Shown: positions 32,729 through 40,928 of the stretch, piece by piece | Position numbering within the stretch: the stretch's first letter is position 1 | Layout: the number at the start of each line of letters is the position of its first letter | Assembly: GCA_965119685.1 (NCBI GenBank) | Contig: OZ221971.1 | Coordinates: 186,001-250,000, forward strand | DNA from: Merdibacter sp965119685 | GTDB lineage: Bacteria; Bacillota_I; Bacilli_A; Erysipelotrichales; Erysipelotrichaceae | DNA length: 64,000 bases | Reading direction: 5' to 3' | The notes under the pieces: model-generated | Seen by the model: only the letters and a program-made list of their open reading frames with translations | Database searches by the model: none | Told to the model about the DNA's origin: nothing | Position numbers and translations under genes: made by a program

Positions 32729-34588
32729 TCAGATGACCGCCATCAGCCGTTCGCCGGCCTTTACCTTGATGTCCTTGGTTTTGACGATGTCTTTATACTG
32801 TGCGGAATTGGTGATAATGATCGGTGTCTCCAGATGATAGCCTGCTTTGCGCAGCTTGTGCAGATCATAGCTCAGCAGCAGATCGCCGCGGCGCACATGC
32901 TGTCCCTCTTTTACATAGGCGTGAAAGCTGCTGTTCGCTTTTTGCGAATCTAAGCCTGTGTGCACCAGCACCTCGATGCCGCCCTCACTGCGGATACCGA
33001 CGGCATGCTGCTGAGGACCGACGACGATGACCTCGCCGGATAACGGCGCATATACCTTTCCCTCACTGGGCAAGATGACAACGCCGTCCCCCATCTTCCC
33101 TGAGGAGAATACCGGGTCCTTGATCTCATCCAGCGACATCAGCGTACCGCTGACAGGGGAGGAAAGCACCGCATCCTCCTCTACGCTGCTTTCGATATGC
33201 GCCGGCTGCGCGCTCCCTTCTCCTTCATCGAGAAATTCAGACTCATCAAAGCCCAGCAGCCATGTGGCGATAAAGGTGACGACAATGGTGACGATCACCG
33301 CGCCGATCGCAAGATAGAAATTGTTGGAGCCGGATGGATCGATGAAGTTCGCCATGGTAAAAAAGCTGGGAGCGCCGAAGGAATAGATTACGACGCCGGT
33401 GAGCGCGCAGTAGATACCATTGGCGATACAGCCGATAAACGTGGCGATCAGCGGCTTTTTCAAGCGCAGGCATAAGCCGTAGAGCGCCGGTTCGGTCGTT
33501 CCCGTCAAAAATGCCGTCAGCCCTGTAGAGAAGGCGGTCGACTTCAGGGATGCGCTCTTCGCCTTTAAAAAGACGGCAAGCGATACGGCAAACTGCGAAA
33601 AGTTCATGCCGATGAAAGCAATCAGCAAGGAATTGTCAAAGCCCAGCGTTTCAAAGTTGACCATCAGCAGCGGCATCAAAGCCAAATGACTGCCGGTGAG
33701 CACCATGAGCGGCGCAATCGCACCCAGCACCAGCACGGTGAGTCCCGGCACATTGGCATTGAGCCACGTCACCAGCATGCCGATCAGATCGCCCAGCCAC
33801 GTACCCACCGGTCCGCTGATACAAAGCATGATCGGAATCATGACGACGACGGTGATAAACGGAACGAAGATATAGCGGATCGCATCCGGACAATAACGCT
33901 CCACAAAGCCGGAGACATAGTGCATGATCCAGCAGGTGAGCACCATCGGAATCAAAGACGACGTATAGGTTCCCGCTGTCACCGGCAATCCAAACAGCGT
34001 GATGCTCTCCCCACCGGCCATCAGCGTAACGATGTCCGGGTACAGCAGGATGCCCGCCAACAGCAGCGTCAGCACCGGATTGAGCTTCCAGTGCTTGGCA
34101 GCGGTGTAGGCGACAAACATCGGCAGGAAATAGAACGGCGCCTGAGCAGCCGCATACAGCAGACGATACGTTGTGCTTTCGACAGCCAAGCCGCAGAAAG
34201 TGCAGATCGTCAAAAGCGCCGATAACAAACCGGCGACGACAACTGCCGGAATGAGCGGCCCCATAATGTCAGCCAGCACGTTCAAAACCATCTCCAACGG
34301 GTTTCCGGCGACTCTTCCGCCGTCCGCACCGGCCTTAACGTGATAGTTGTTCACGATCGCCTGATACACCTTGGAAACATTGTTGCCGACGATAATCTGA
34401 TAGCCGCCCAAGGCCTCCACCACATCCAATACGCCGGAAATCCCTTTGAGAGCCTGTACATCGAACGTCTTTTCATTTTTGACCTTCAAACGCAGGCGTG
34501 TCGAACAGTGATTCAATGAGACGATGTTGTCGGCCCCGCCGACATGCGACATGATCTCCTTTGCCAATCTCTCGTTGTTATTCATCAT
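32729..34588 (-). CDS. bglP: PTS EIIBCA, beta-glucoside specific
   Basis: It imports and phosphorylates beta-glucosides. The 619 residues show an EIIB domain with the active Cys in LNHCSTRLRLKV (residue about 28), an EIIC membrane domain (about 100-450) and a C-terminal EIIA domain (about 480-619) with the His in VLVHTGLDS. The domain order B-C-A is that of BglF/BglP. Besides transport it should phosphorylate and switch off the LicT protein encoded just upstream. Confidence 0.95.
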   Translation of the reverse strand: MMNNNERLAKEIMSHVGGADNIVSLNHCSTRLRLKVKNEKTFDVQALKGISGVLDVVEALGGYQIIVGNNVSKVYQAIVNNYHVKAGADGGRVAGNPLEMVLNVLADIMGPLIPAVVVAGLLSALLTICTFCGLAVESTTYRLLYAAAQAPFYFLPMFVAYTAAKHWKLNPVLTLLLAGILLYPDIVTLMAGGESITLFGLPVTAGTYTSSLIPMVLTCWIMHYVSGFVERYCPDAIRYIFVPFITVVVMIPIMLCISGPVGTWLGDLIGMLVTWLNANVPGLTVLVLGAIAPLMVLTGSHLALMPLLMVNFETLGFDNSLLIAFIGMNFSQFAVSLAVFLKAKSASLKSTAFSTGLTAFLTGTTEPALYGLCLRLKKPLIATFIGCIANGIYCALTGVVIYSFGAPSFFTMANFIDPSGSNNFYLAIGAVIVTIVVTFIATWLLGFDESEFLDEGEGSAQPAHIESSVEEDAVLSSPVSGTLMSLDEIKDPVFSSGKMGDGVVILPSEGKVYAPLSGEVIVVGPQQHAVGIRSEGGIEVLVHTGLDSQKANSSFHAYVKEGQHVRRGDLLLSYDLHKLRKAGYHLETPIIITNSAQYKDIVKTKDIKVKAGERLMAVI

Positions 34589-34633
34589 ATCTCCCTCTTT
34601 TCTATCATGAAAACAATACCGGCCGGAATCGTT

Positions 34634-35473
34634 TCAATCCAAAATAATACGAGCCAGATGGATGATCAGATACATCCGATCCGCATCGCTGAGCTGGTAG
34701 CGGCAGCTTTGTTCCATATACACATTCAGCTGATCGAGAAAGCGGTCAATATCCGCATATTTCTCCACCAGCATCTGATAGAGGCTGTCGTCCTGTAAGC
34801 TCTTCTCCTTCTCTTTCGCAGGCTTGCTCGCCTTTGTCAGAAAGTATTTCAAATGGGTGATCAGACGCGAGTGCATGAGCGCTTGCTCATCCAGCTTCAC
34901 ATGAAAATACGACTCGATCATCGCGATGACATCATGCAGGCGTTCGATCAGCGTGTGGACGTCCATCGCTGCGTTTCCGCTCTCACAGCTGACGATGTGA
35001 AAAGCGATAAATCCTGCTTCATCCTCGTTAAATCGGGTGTGAAAGCGCTCGTTGATCCATTCGCTCGCCCATACGCCGATCTCATACTCCCTGCGGTAAA
35101 ACTGCCGTATCTCATTAAGCATGAGATTGGGTGTCTTAATCTGCTTTGCGATCTTTTCCACAGCATAGTAGATATGATCGGAAAGCTGAAGAGTGAGTCC
35201 TCCGTTCAGGGAAGTATCCAGCGTCTGCTCCGCCTTTTGTTTGATCTGCTGGGCAGCGATGAAGTATTCGATCGGAATTTCGGAGACCAGCGCCTCCATG
35301 CGGTTTTTCTGCTGTTTGTTTTCCGGCACATAGACCTGTAAAATCTGCTCGGGATCGATCTCGTCATAAACCTTTTTACGAAATGCGATCCCCTTTCCGG
35401 TAACGATGACCTCATTCCCCGCCGCATCGCGTGAAAGCACTGCATTATTGTTTAAAATCTTGTGTATCAGCAC
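34634..35473 (-). CDS. licT: LicT/BglG-family transcription antiterminator
   Basis: An RNA-binding protein that stops termination in the leader when a beta-glucoside is present. The 279-residue protein has an N-terminal co-antiterminator domain (LIHKILNNNAVLSRDAAGNE, GKGIAFRKK) and two PRDs with phosphorylatable His residues. The start is GTG 35473, placed after AGGAGG and giving the family N-terminus; longer versions run into the leader terminator. Its target, a consensus RAT, lies just upstream, so it regulates its own operon. Confidence 0.94.
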   Translation of the reverse strand: MLIHKILNNNAVLSRDAAGNEVIVTGKGIAFRKKVYDEIDPEQILQVYVPENKQQKNRMEALVSEIPIEYFIAAQQIKQKAEQTLDTSLNGGLTLQLSDHIYYAVEKIAKQIKTPNLMLNEIRQFYRREYEIGVWASEWINERFHTRFNEDEAGFIAFHIVSCESGNAAMDVHTLIERLHDVIAMIESYFHVKLDEQALMHSRLITHLKYFLTKASKPAKEKEKSLQDDSLYQMLVEKYADIDRFLDQLNVYMEQSCRYQLSDADRMYLIIHLARIILD

Positions 35474-35498
35474 ATCTCTCCCCCTCCTTTCGCACACG

Positions 35499-35549
35499 AA
35501 AAAAGGCAAAACCAAATCACCGACTTCCGTCAGTAAAATGGTTTTGCCT
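35499..35549 (-). terminator. leader terminator of the beta-glucoside operon
   Basis: AGGCAAAACCA / TGGTTTTGCCT, an 11-bp stem followed on the minus strand by a T run, overlapping the RAT. RAT folding and terminator folding exclude each other, as in licT/bglPH systems. Confidence 0.92.
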
Positions 35550-35569
35550 CCCTCATCGAGTTACAATCC
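35540..35569 (-). promoter_or_regulatory. ribonucleic antiterminator (RAT) site for LicT
   Basis: On the minus strand the site begins GGATTGTAACTC and ends GAGGCAAAACC, 30 bases, matching the RAT consensus of bgl/lic/sac operons. Confidence 0.92.
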
Positions 35570-35577
35570 ATCTCTTT

Positions 35578-35593
35578 TTGAATACGTTTACAT
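35578..35593. promoter_or_regulatory. catabolite-responsive element (cre)
   Basis: ATGTAAACGTATTCAA (minus strand) fits WTGNAARCGNWWWCAW at every position. It lies next to the -10 box, where CcpA would block transcription. Confidence 0.88.
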
Positions 35594-35621
35594 GATAGCA
35601 TCCGCCGTCTTTGCTTGTCAA
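35592..35621 (-). promoter_or_regulatory. sigma-A promoter of the beta-glucoside operon
   Basis: TTGACA (35621-35616), 18-base spacer, TATCAT (35597-35592) on the minus strand, overlapping the cre site and upstream of the RAT. Confidence 0.85.
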
Positions 35622-35746
35622 CCGTTTTTGCAGATATTTCCACCATTTACCGATTACAGGTGTCATCATATCATATACAATGAGCGTTTCCTTTCTATAC
35701 ATGAGCTTCCCTCTTTGGAAAGCGCCGAAATTGCCTCACTCAAATA

Positions 35747-35768
35747 GAAAACGCAGCTTTCGCCGCGT
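35747..35768 (-). terminator. terminator of the c-di-AMP receptor gene
   Basis: Stem ACGCGGC / GCTGCGT with a GAAA tetraloop, then TTTTC, ten bases after the stop codon. Confidence 0.85.
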
Positions 35769-35778
35769 CTTTTATCGT

Positions 35779-36102
35779 CTAAAGCTTGACAAACTGCTCT
35801 ACATCCACCACGAAGATCGTCGCTCCCCCGACCTGTACCTCTACCGGGAAAGAGGCGTAGCGCCCGATGTCATAGGATGCCGTGCTTGGCACCACCTCTG
35901 TACGGCGGCGGCTGTATTCGCCGATCACCTCGATGGCGCGCTCTACTAAATCATCCTCCGTACCGATGATCAGCGTCGTATTGCCTGCCCGCAAAAAACC
36001 GCCGGTCGTCGCCAGACGGGTTACCTGATAATTCTCTTTCGTCAAAGCGCTCGATACAGCCGGACTGTCGTCGTTTGACATAATCGCTAAAATCAGTTTC
36101 AT
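35779..36102 (-). CDS. darA: PII-like cyclic di-AMP receptor
   Basis: A 107-residue trimeric PII-like protein that senses cyclic di-AMP in Firmicutes (DarA/PstA). It shows MKLILAIMSNDDSPAVSSAL, LATTGGFLRAGNTTLIIG and a C-terminal Arg-containing loop as in the family. ATG 36102 has AGGAG at eight bases; the two upstream in-frame ATG codons are too close. It is monocistronic with its own terminator. The downstream partner of the receptor is not known. Confidence 0.9.
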   Translation of the reverse strand: MKLILAIMSNDDSPAVSSALTKENYQVTRLATTGGFLRAGNTTLIIGTEDDLVERAIEVIGEYSRRRTEVVPSTASYDIGRYASFPVEVQVGGATIFVVDVEQFVKL

Positions 36103-36223
36103 TATCATCACTCCTATTCAGTTTCTCTGATTTCATTTTAGCACTGTGCTTTCGCGTTTACAATCGAATTATGATTTTCACACCATTTCCGTTATTTTCC
36201 CTTATTTCCTCTTTGCGAGAGTA

Positions 36224-36232
36224 TGCTATAAT
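36224..36232 (+). promoter_or_regulatory. extended -10 promoter of the patatin gene
   Basis: TGCTATAAT, 28 bases before the start codon; the -35 region is poor. Confidence 0.55.
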
Positions 36233-36259
36233 AATACACGCTTACGGAGGTGGGATACT

Positions 36260-37108
36260 ATGAAAATCGGTTTGGTATTGGAGGGCGGCGGAATGCGCGG
36301 CGCTTACACCTGCGGCGTACTGGATGCCTTTCTCGATCGTCACATCGAGGTGAACGGCGTGATCGGCGTTTCTGCCGGCGCCTGTCACGGATGCAGCTTT
36401 GTCTCCAAGCAGCGCGGGCGTGCTTTTCGCATCACCGAGACCTTTCAGCACGATCCTCGCTATATGGGCATGCGTTCCCTGTTGACAAGCGGCGATCTGT
36501 TCAACGCAAAGTTTACCTATCATACGATTCCGGAACGCTTGGACCCTTATGATTTCAAGGCCTTCAACGAATCCAAGACAAAGCTGTATGTCGTCTGCAC
36601 GGATGTGGAAAGCGGAGAAGCACAGTATTTCCGCATGATCCGCATGGAGGAAGACGTCGAATATGTCAGAGCGAGCGCCTCTTTGCCCCTCATCAGCCGC
36701 ATCGTGCGCTATCAGGGCAAACAGCTGTTAGACGGCGGCATCGCCGACAGCATTCCCATTGTGAAATTCCAGTCGATGGGCTATGAGAAAAACATCGTCG
36801 TGCTGACACAGGGGCCGAATTACCGCAAACAAAAGGATTCCTCCCTGCCGCTCATCCGCGCCCGCTACCACCGTTATCCATCCTTTGTCCGCAAGATGGA
36901 AGATCGCCACCTTCGCTATAATCAGACGTTAGACTACCTGCAAGCGCAGGAGCAGTGCGGCAGTGTCCTGCTGCTGCGTCCCAAGGAAGACGTGAAAATC
37001 TCACGTTTGGAAAAAGACATAGACAAGCTGCGTGCGCTCTACGATCAGGGCTATCACGATACTTTGGAGCGCATCGAGGAAATCAAACGCTTCATAAGCG
37101 AGCCGTAG
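36260..37108 (+). CDS. patatin-like phospholipase
   Basis: A 282-residue lipid acyl hydrolase. The oxyanion motif is LEGGGMRGAY, the nucleophile elbow GVSAGACHG (Ser in GxSxG) and the catalytic Asp in LLDGGIADSIP. The ATG at 36260 follows GGAGGTGGG and puts the GGG motif near the N-terminus as usual. Members of this small bacterial group (YjjU-like) have no signal peptide. The next gene starts 44 bases downstream, possibly in the same transcript. Confidence 0.92.
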   Translation: MKIGLVLEGGGMRGAYTCGVLDAFLDRHIEVNGVIGVSAGACHGCSFVSKQRGRAFRITETFQHDPRYMGMRSLLTSGDLFNAKFTYHTIPERLDPYDFKAFNESKTKLYVVCTDVESGEAQYFRMIRMEEDVEYVRASASLPLISRIVRYQGKQLLDGGIADSIPIVKFQSMGYEKNIVVLTQGPNYRKQKDSSLPLIRARYHRYPSFVRKMEDRHLRYNQTLDYLQAQEQCGSVLLLRPKEDVKISRLEKDIDKLRALYDQGYHDTLERIEEIKRFISEP

Positions 37109-37152
37109 CCGGCATCATAATCATCATGGAGGGGAAGGGGAAGAAAAACCAC

Positions 37153-37917
37153 ATGACACCACAACAGCTGCTCAAGCTCAGCTCGAAAGCCGGAAAGCTT
37201 TTGTTAGAGAGCGGTGCGGAGATTCAGCGCACCGAGGAGACCATCTGCCGCCTGTGCGGGGCATACGGCGTCGAGGAGGCGAGCGCATTCGTCATCCCGA
37301 CCGGCATGTTCCTGTCTTTTTCCTATCAGGGAAACACGTATTCCAAAATCATGCGCATTCATAGCAGCACGCTGAATCTGGAGCGTATCAATCTGGTGAA
37401 CGAGCTCTCCCGGCGCTGTGAGCGAAACGCGCCGCCCATCGAAGAAGCGCTGAGTGAGTTAGCGCGCATCTCTGCGGTGGAAGGCTATACGAAAGGCGTG
37501 CTGCGCTTTGCCGGGGGCATGATCGCCGCCTGCTTCACCTTGTATTTTGGGGGCGCTTTTAACGATGCGCTGTTCGCTTTCTTCGTCGGCTGTCTGACAC
37601 AAGCCTGCGTCCAGGGCTTTGACCGCCGTCAGGTCAACTTCATCGTCAAGATCACCTGTACCAGCGTCGTGCTCACCTTTTTTGCACTGCTGTTACAGCA
37701 CTTTCATCTCATCCACAATCTGGACAGCGTCATCATCGGCTCGCTCATGCTGCTGGTGCCGGGACTCGCCATCACCAACGCCGTCCGCGATTCCATCGGC
37801 GGCGATCTGTTAGCCGGTATCATCCGGGCAATCGAGGCATGTCTGATCGCGGTTGCCATCGCTTTGGGCGCCGGTGTGACGATGAGCTTATGGCTCATGC
37901 TGTTAGGAGGTGCTTAG
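37153..37917 (+). CDS. threonine/serine exporter family protein, large subunit (ThrE N-terminal type)
   Basis: A 254-residue membrane protein of the ThrE/DUF1212 family. A cytoplasmic N-terminal part (SGAEIQRTEETICRLCGAYG, FVIPTGMFLSF) is followed by five or so helices. With the next gene it makes a split two-component exporter. Start uncertain: ATG 37153 follows a G-rich site, ATG 37126 lacks one. The product probably exports threonine, serine or dipeptides. Confidence 0.87.
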   Translation: MTPQQLLKLSSKAGKLLLESGAEIQRTEETICRLCGAYGVEEASAFVIPTGMFLSFSYQGNTYSKIMRIHSSTLNLERINLVNELSRRCERNAPPIEEALSELARISAVEGYTKGVLRFAGGMIAACFTLYFGGAFNDALFAFFVGCLTQACVQGFDRRQVNFIVKITCTSVVLTFFALLLQHFHLIHNLDSVIIGSLMLLVPGLAITNAVRDSIGGDLLAGIIRAIEACLIAVAIALGAGVTMSLWLMLLGGA

Positions 37918-37918
37918 C

Positions 37919-38353
37919 ATGGCGGTAAAAGTGATCAGCGCCCTGCTGGCGACCGTCTTCATCGCCATTCTCTTTCAGGTGCGCAAGGAACACGTGCTGT
38001 TGACTGCCATCGGCGGAGGACTGGGCTCCTTGGTCAACGAGGCGGCTTTATCCTTGGGTGTCAACGCGTTAGTCGCCGTCTTTCTCGCTTCGCTCTCTTT
38101 AGCGCTGTACAGTGAGATCATGGCAAGGCTGCGCAAAACGACCGTGACGACCTTTTTAATCAGCGCCCTGTTCCCGCTCGTTCCGGGGGCGGGCATGTAC
38201 TATACGATGTTAGCCATCGTACACAATGAGCTGGACAGCGCGCTTACCACCGGAATCTCCACGCTGAGTACGGCGGCGCTGATGGCGCTGGGCATCCTGT
38301 TTGTCTCCACGCTGTCGCGGCTGATGTTTCGAACTCATTCTTTGAAAAAATAA
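37919..38353 (+). CDS. threonine/serine exporter family protein, small subunit
   Basis: A 144-residue membrane protein with four hydrophobic helices and the family motif FPLVPGAGMYY. It corresponds to the C-terminal half of ThrE. AGGAGGTG precedes ATG 37919, one base after the stop of the large subunit, so both are made together. Confidence 0.87.
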   Translation: MAVKVISALLATVFIAILFQVRKEHVLLTAIGGGLGSLVNEAALSLGVNALVAVFLASLSLALYSEIMARLRKTTVTTFLISALFPLVPGAGMYYTMLAIVHNELDSALTTGISTLSTAALMALGILFVSTLSRLMFRTHSLKK

Positions 38354-38433
38354 TTATGATGATCAGAAAAACTATTTCCAGATGCGATCAAGTTTCTTAT
38401 CACGTTTCCAAGCAGATCTCTGAATGAAACAAA

Positions 38434-38628
38434 GGGGCTGTAACGAAAAGAAAAGGATATCACTATGTGAAAAAGAACGAGTGTGGATGCAGGCTAATGC
38501 TATGTTACACTCGCTTTTTATTTGTTTTGCCATTTTCAGCAAGCAAAACTGCGGACAGCAAAAAATGCATCTGTTCTCAGATTGAGAATACGACGCATTT
38601 TCCAGGAACTTTTATTTATCACAGCCCC
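38434..38628. repeat. MITE-like intergenic repeat, copy 2
   Basis: 195 bases bounded by GGGGCTGTAACGA and ...ATCACAGCCCC (GGGGCTGT termini inverted). Its first 100 bases match copy 1 at 21899. Inside, CGAGTGT / ACACTCG plus T run forms a terminator-like hairpin. About 66 bases are extra compared with copy 1. The 320-base gap around it holds no gene. Confidence 0.65.
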
Positions 38629-38675
38629 TACATTTTAGAAATTCATATCGAGAGATCTTTTTATCTATATCTAGA

Positions 38676-39947
38676 TTATTTTATTTTCTGTTTTAATTTA
38701 TAAAGATATTGATACAGCGCATACACCAGTGGACGTATCGGATATTCAAAATCACCGATCAGCTGTTCAACATGACCTGTAAAACCGCGTTTAAAATCAT
38801 AGACGCCATATCCTTCATCCCCTTTTTCAAAATGACCGCTGATCCCGTAAAAATTATACCGTGTAAGCCCCAGTGACAACGCATATCGGATCATGTGCCA
38901 TTGAACGGCATACGATGCACGCAGATGCATATATTCCTGATAAGCTCCGCCGTAAAGATAAACCATCTCTTTTCCGACATGTATGAATGTCGCCCCGGCT
39001 AGCGTCAAAATACCATTTTCTGCATGCTCATACAACATCTTTACTTCATCGAGATTTTTATCATTTATCTTAAGATCATCAAGAAGAATATTTCTTTTTT
39101 TATCAAGTTTCTTACTTTCCGGAATCTGTTTCAAGTGACCCTCAATTGTTTTTAGTTCTTCTTTTAACGCTTTCTGCTGTACGAAAAGACGCTCTCTATA
39201 ATCATCAAGATCTAGCTCAGCTAAAACGATGTCCAAATGCCCGCTCTTCCCAAACGTTTGAAATAATTGATGATAATACACACTGTCATGATCCTCAAAG
39301 CCGCGGCGGCGGGCTGTATGATCCATGATAGCTTTAAATTTAGGCATCTCGTCTTCCTTTATGGAACGTACGCGAATGCCTATCTTGATCGTCTTGTTAA
39401 TCGCCCTTCTTGTATGCGTAGCAAACGCTTTTAATAACTGTGCTTCTTCTTTTCCATCCAAATCTAAGACAAACATCCAATTCGGTTCTCTCTCATTATC
39501 CGTACCGGTCAAAAACCCATGGTGTCTGTAATGCAAACATTTCAAAAGCTCAACAACATCAGTGTTATCAAAACCATCTTTGACAAGCTTGCCGTCGATA
39601 TCTCTTTGTTTGTAGCAGACATATGGATCCGTGCGTAAAACAATACATCCTTGTTTTCTCAAATATCTAATTAATTCTTTATGAAAAAAAGTCATTAGCT
39701 CTCTGTTATGATAATCGATATAAAAACCCCGAACCGCTTGCGCAATAGAAAAACAGCGCGCCACTTTTCGAAGAGAAAGTGCTGCTACCGCAATCAGGCG
39801 ATCCTGATGGTGTACACCGACGTAGGCGATACTCCAGCCTCGCATTTCCCGCAAATGCATCATATCGACGGATTGCCAAAAATTCGGTTGTGGCTGGTCT
39901 CTTACAAAAGCTGCATAATCACTTTCTTTTATCTCGACAAATTTCAT
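38676..39947 (-). CDS. femX: FemX/FemAB-family peptidoglycan bridge aminoacyltransferase
   Basis: It adds the first amino acids of the interpeptide bridge to lipid II using aminoacyl-tRNA. The 423-residue protein has two GNAT-like halves (start: MKFVEIKESDYAAFV; WMFVLDLDG; TRRAINKTIKIGIRV) with a helical coiled-coil arm at about residues 245-310, as in FemA/FemX. Length is normal. The gene is distinctly AT-rich against all neighbours, a sign of horizontal acquisition or replacement. Good ribosome binding site (AGGAG). Confidence 0.92.
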   Translation of the reverse strand: MKFVEIKESDYAAFVRDQPQPNFWQSVDMMHLREMRGWSIAYVGVHHQDRLIAVAALSLRKVARCFSIAQAVRGFYIDYHNRELMTFFHKELIRYLRKQGCIVLRTDPYVCYKQRDIDGKLVKDGFDNTDVVELLKCLHYRHHGFLTGTDNEREPNWMFVLDLDGKEEAQLLKAFATHTRRAINKTIKIGIRVRSIKEDEMPKFKAIMDHTARRRGFEDHDSVYYHQLFQTFGKSGHLDIVLAELDLDDYRERLFVQQKALKEELKTIEGHLKQIPESKKLDKKRNILLDDLKINDKNLDEVKMLYEHAENGILTLAGATFIHVGKEMVYLYGGAYQEYMHLRASYAVQWHMIRYALSLGLTRYNFYGISGHFEKGDEGYGVYDFKRGFTGHVEQLIGDFEYPIRPLVYALYQYLYKLKQKIK

Positions 39948-40063
39948 AATTTACTCCTGTTCAGAATCATCTATGCTCTATGAAACATACAATTCAATTA
40001 TATTCTTTTTTCCCTGAAATGCAATTCAAATATCACAGTCCCCTCTATAAAAAAAGAGCTGAC

Positions 40064-40098
40064 AAAAAAAGATCCGGCGCGCTGAACAGCAGGCCGGA
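40064..40098 (-). terminator. terminator of the 228-residue protein gene
   Basis: TCCGGC / GCCGGA stem followed on the minus strand by seven T. Confidence 0.75.
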
Positions 40099-40105
40099 CA
40101 TACGC

Positions 40106-40792
40106 CTAGATTTTGATGATGTTCCCCTTTTTATCAGCGAGGATCATGCTCATGTGCAGACGCTCTTTCACGCTTTGAGGAATCTCCTGCCACTGGCGGC
40201 GATAGGAGATGGAGTCGTTGAACGCCATGCTGTAATCCGCCGAAGCGTCGTCCATCTGGGTGATGATCTCACTCAGCTTGATCGGCAGCGGCTGCTTGCG
40301 TCCCCGCTTGATTCCCTGTACGTTGATCACCCATCGCTTATCCGCGCTGTGCGCATCGATGACGCCTTTTTCCTCGACATATTCCCAGCCATGCTCGCTG
40401 AGCCACGATTTCAGCAGCAGGCAGAGATCCTGTGTCGAATGCTTGAGCTTTGCCTTGCGCGCCGCCGCTTTTTCCTCCTCGCTCTTGGCGGGACGTCCCC
40501 GCTTCTTCTCCGGATACAGCCGTTCACGCCCCTCCAGGGTATCGACATAAAAGCGAATCGTCAGATGCGAGCCAAATCCGGTCGCTCCTTTGGGGCGCTC
40601 CATGATCTCATCCCCACTGAGCATCTGCTTATACATCGCCTGACAGCAGGTCGGCATCGTCGCGTGATGCGGTGAAATGCGCTGATGCAATTGCTTGGAA
40701 TTGACGTCGATATACAACGCTCCCTGACGGTGCGCCTCCTCTTTACACTGATCTAATGCGGACATATAATCCTTAATTCCCGGTCCCTTCAT
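40106..40792 (-). CDS. hypothetical protein with AT-hook-like motif
   Basis: A 228-residue soluble, basic protein that I do not recognise. A central KKRGRPAKSEEEKAAARKAK stretch looks like an AT-hook (RGRPAK) that could bind the minor groove. The second half (HGWEYVEEKGVIDAHSADKR, WVINVQGIKRG) has a mixed alpha/beta look. It is transcribed away from an HNH nuclease gene, with 136 bases between starts, so the two may share control. A nucleic-acid role is plausible but unproven. AAGGTG precedes the start. Confidence 0.65.
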   Translation of the reverse strand: MKGPGIKDYMSALDQCKEEAHRQGALYIDVNSKQLHQRISPHHATMPTCCQAMYKQMLSGDEIMERPKGATGFGSHLTIRFYVDTLEGRERLYPEKKRGRPAKSEEEKAAARKAKLKHSTQDLCLLLKSWLSEHGWEYVEEKGVIDAHSADKRWVINVQGIKRGRKQPLPIKLSEIITQMDDASADYSMAFNDSISYRRQWQEIPQSVKERLHMSMILADKKGNIIKI

Positions 40793-40928
40793 TCGTAAAC
40801 ACCTTCCTTTTATGCTTACATTGTAAAGGTTTCCCTCTGTCGAAAATCGTCAGATGGTGCCGGCGGCAGTGAAAAATCTGTCAATCTTCCAAAGATCTGT
40901 GTATAATGAAGCTAAAGGAGGCGATTCC

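Noticed and set aside
38467..38703. 78-codon frame after the ThrE genes
   Set aside because: It lies inside the MITE-like repeat and overlaps the end of femX on the other strand.
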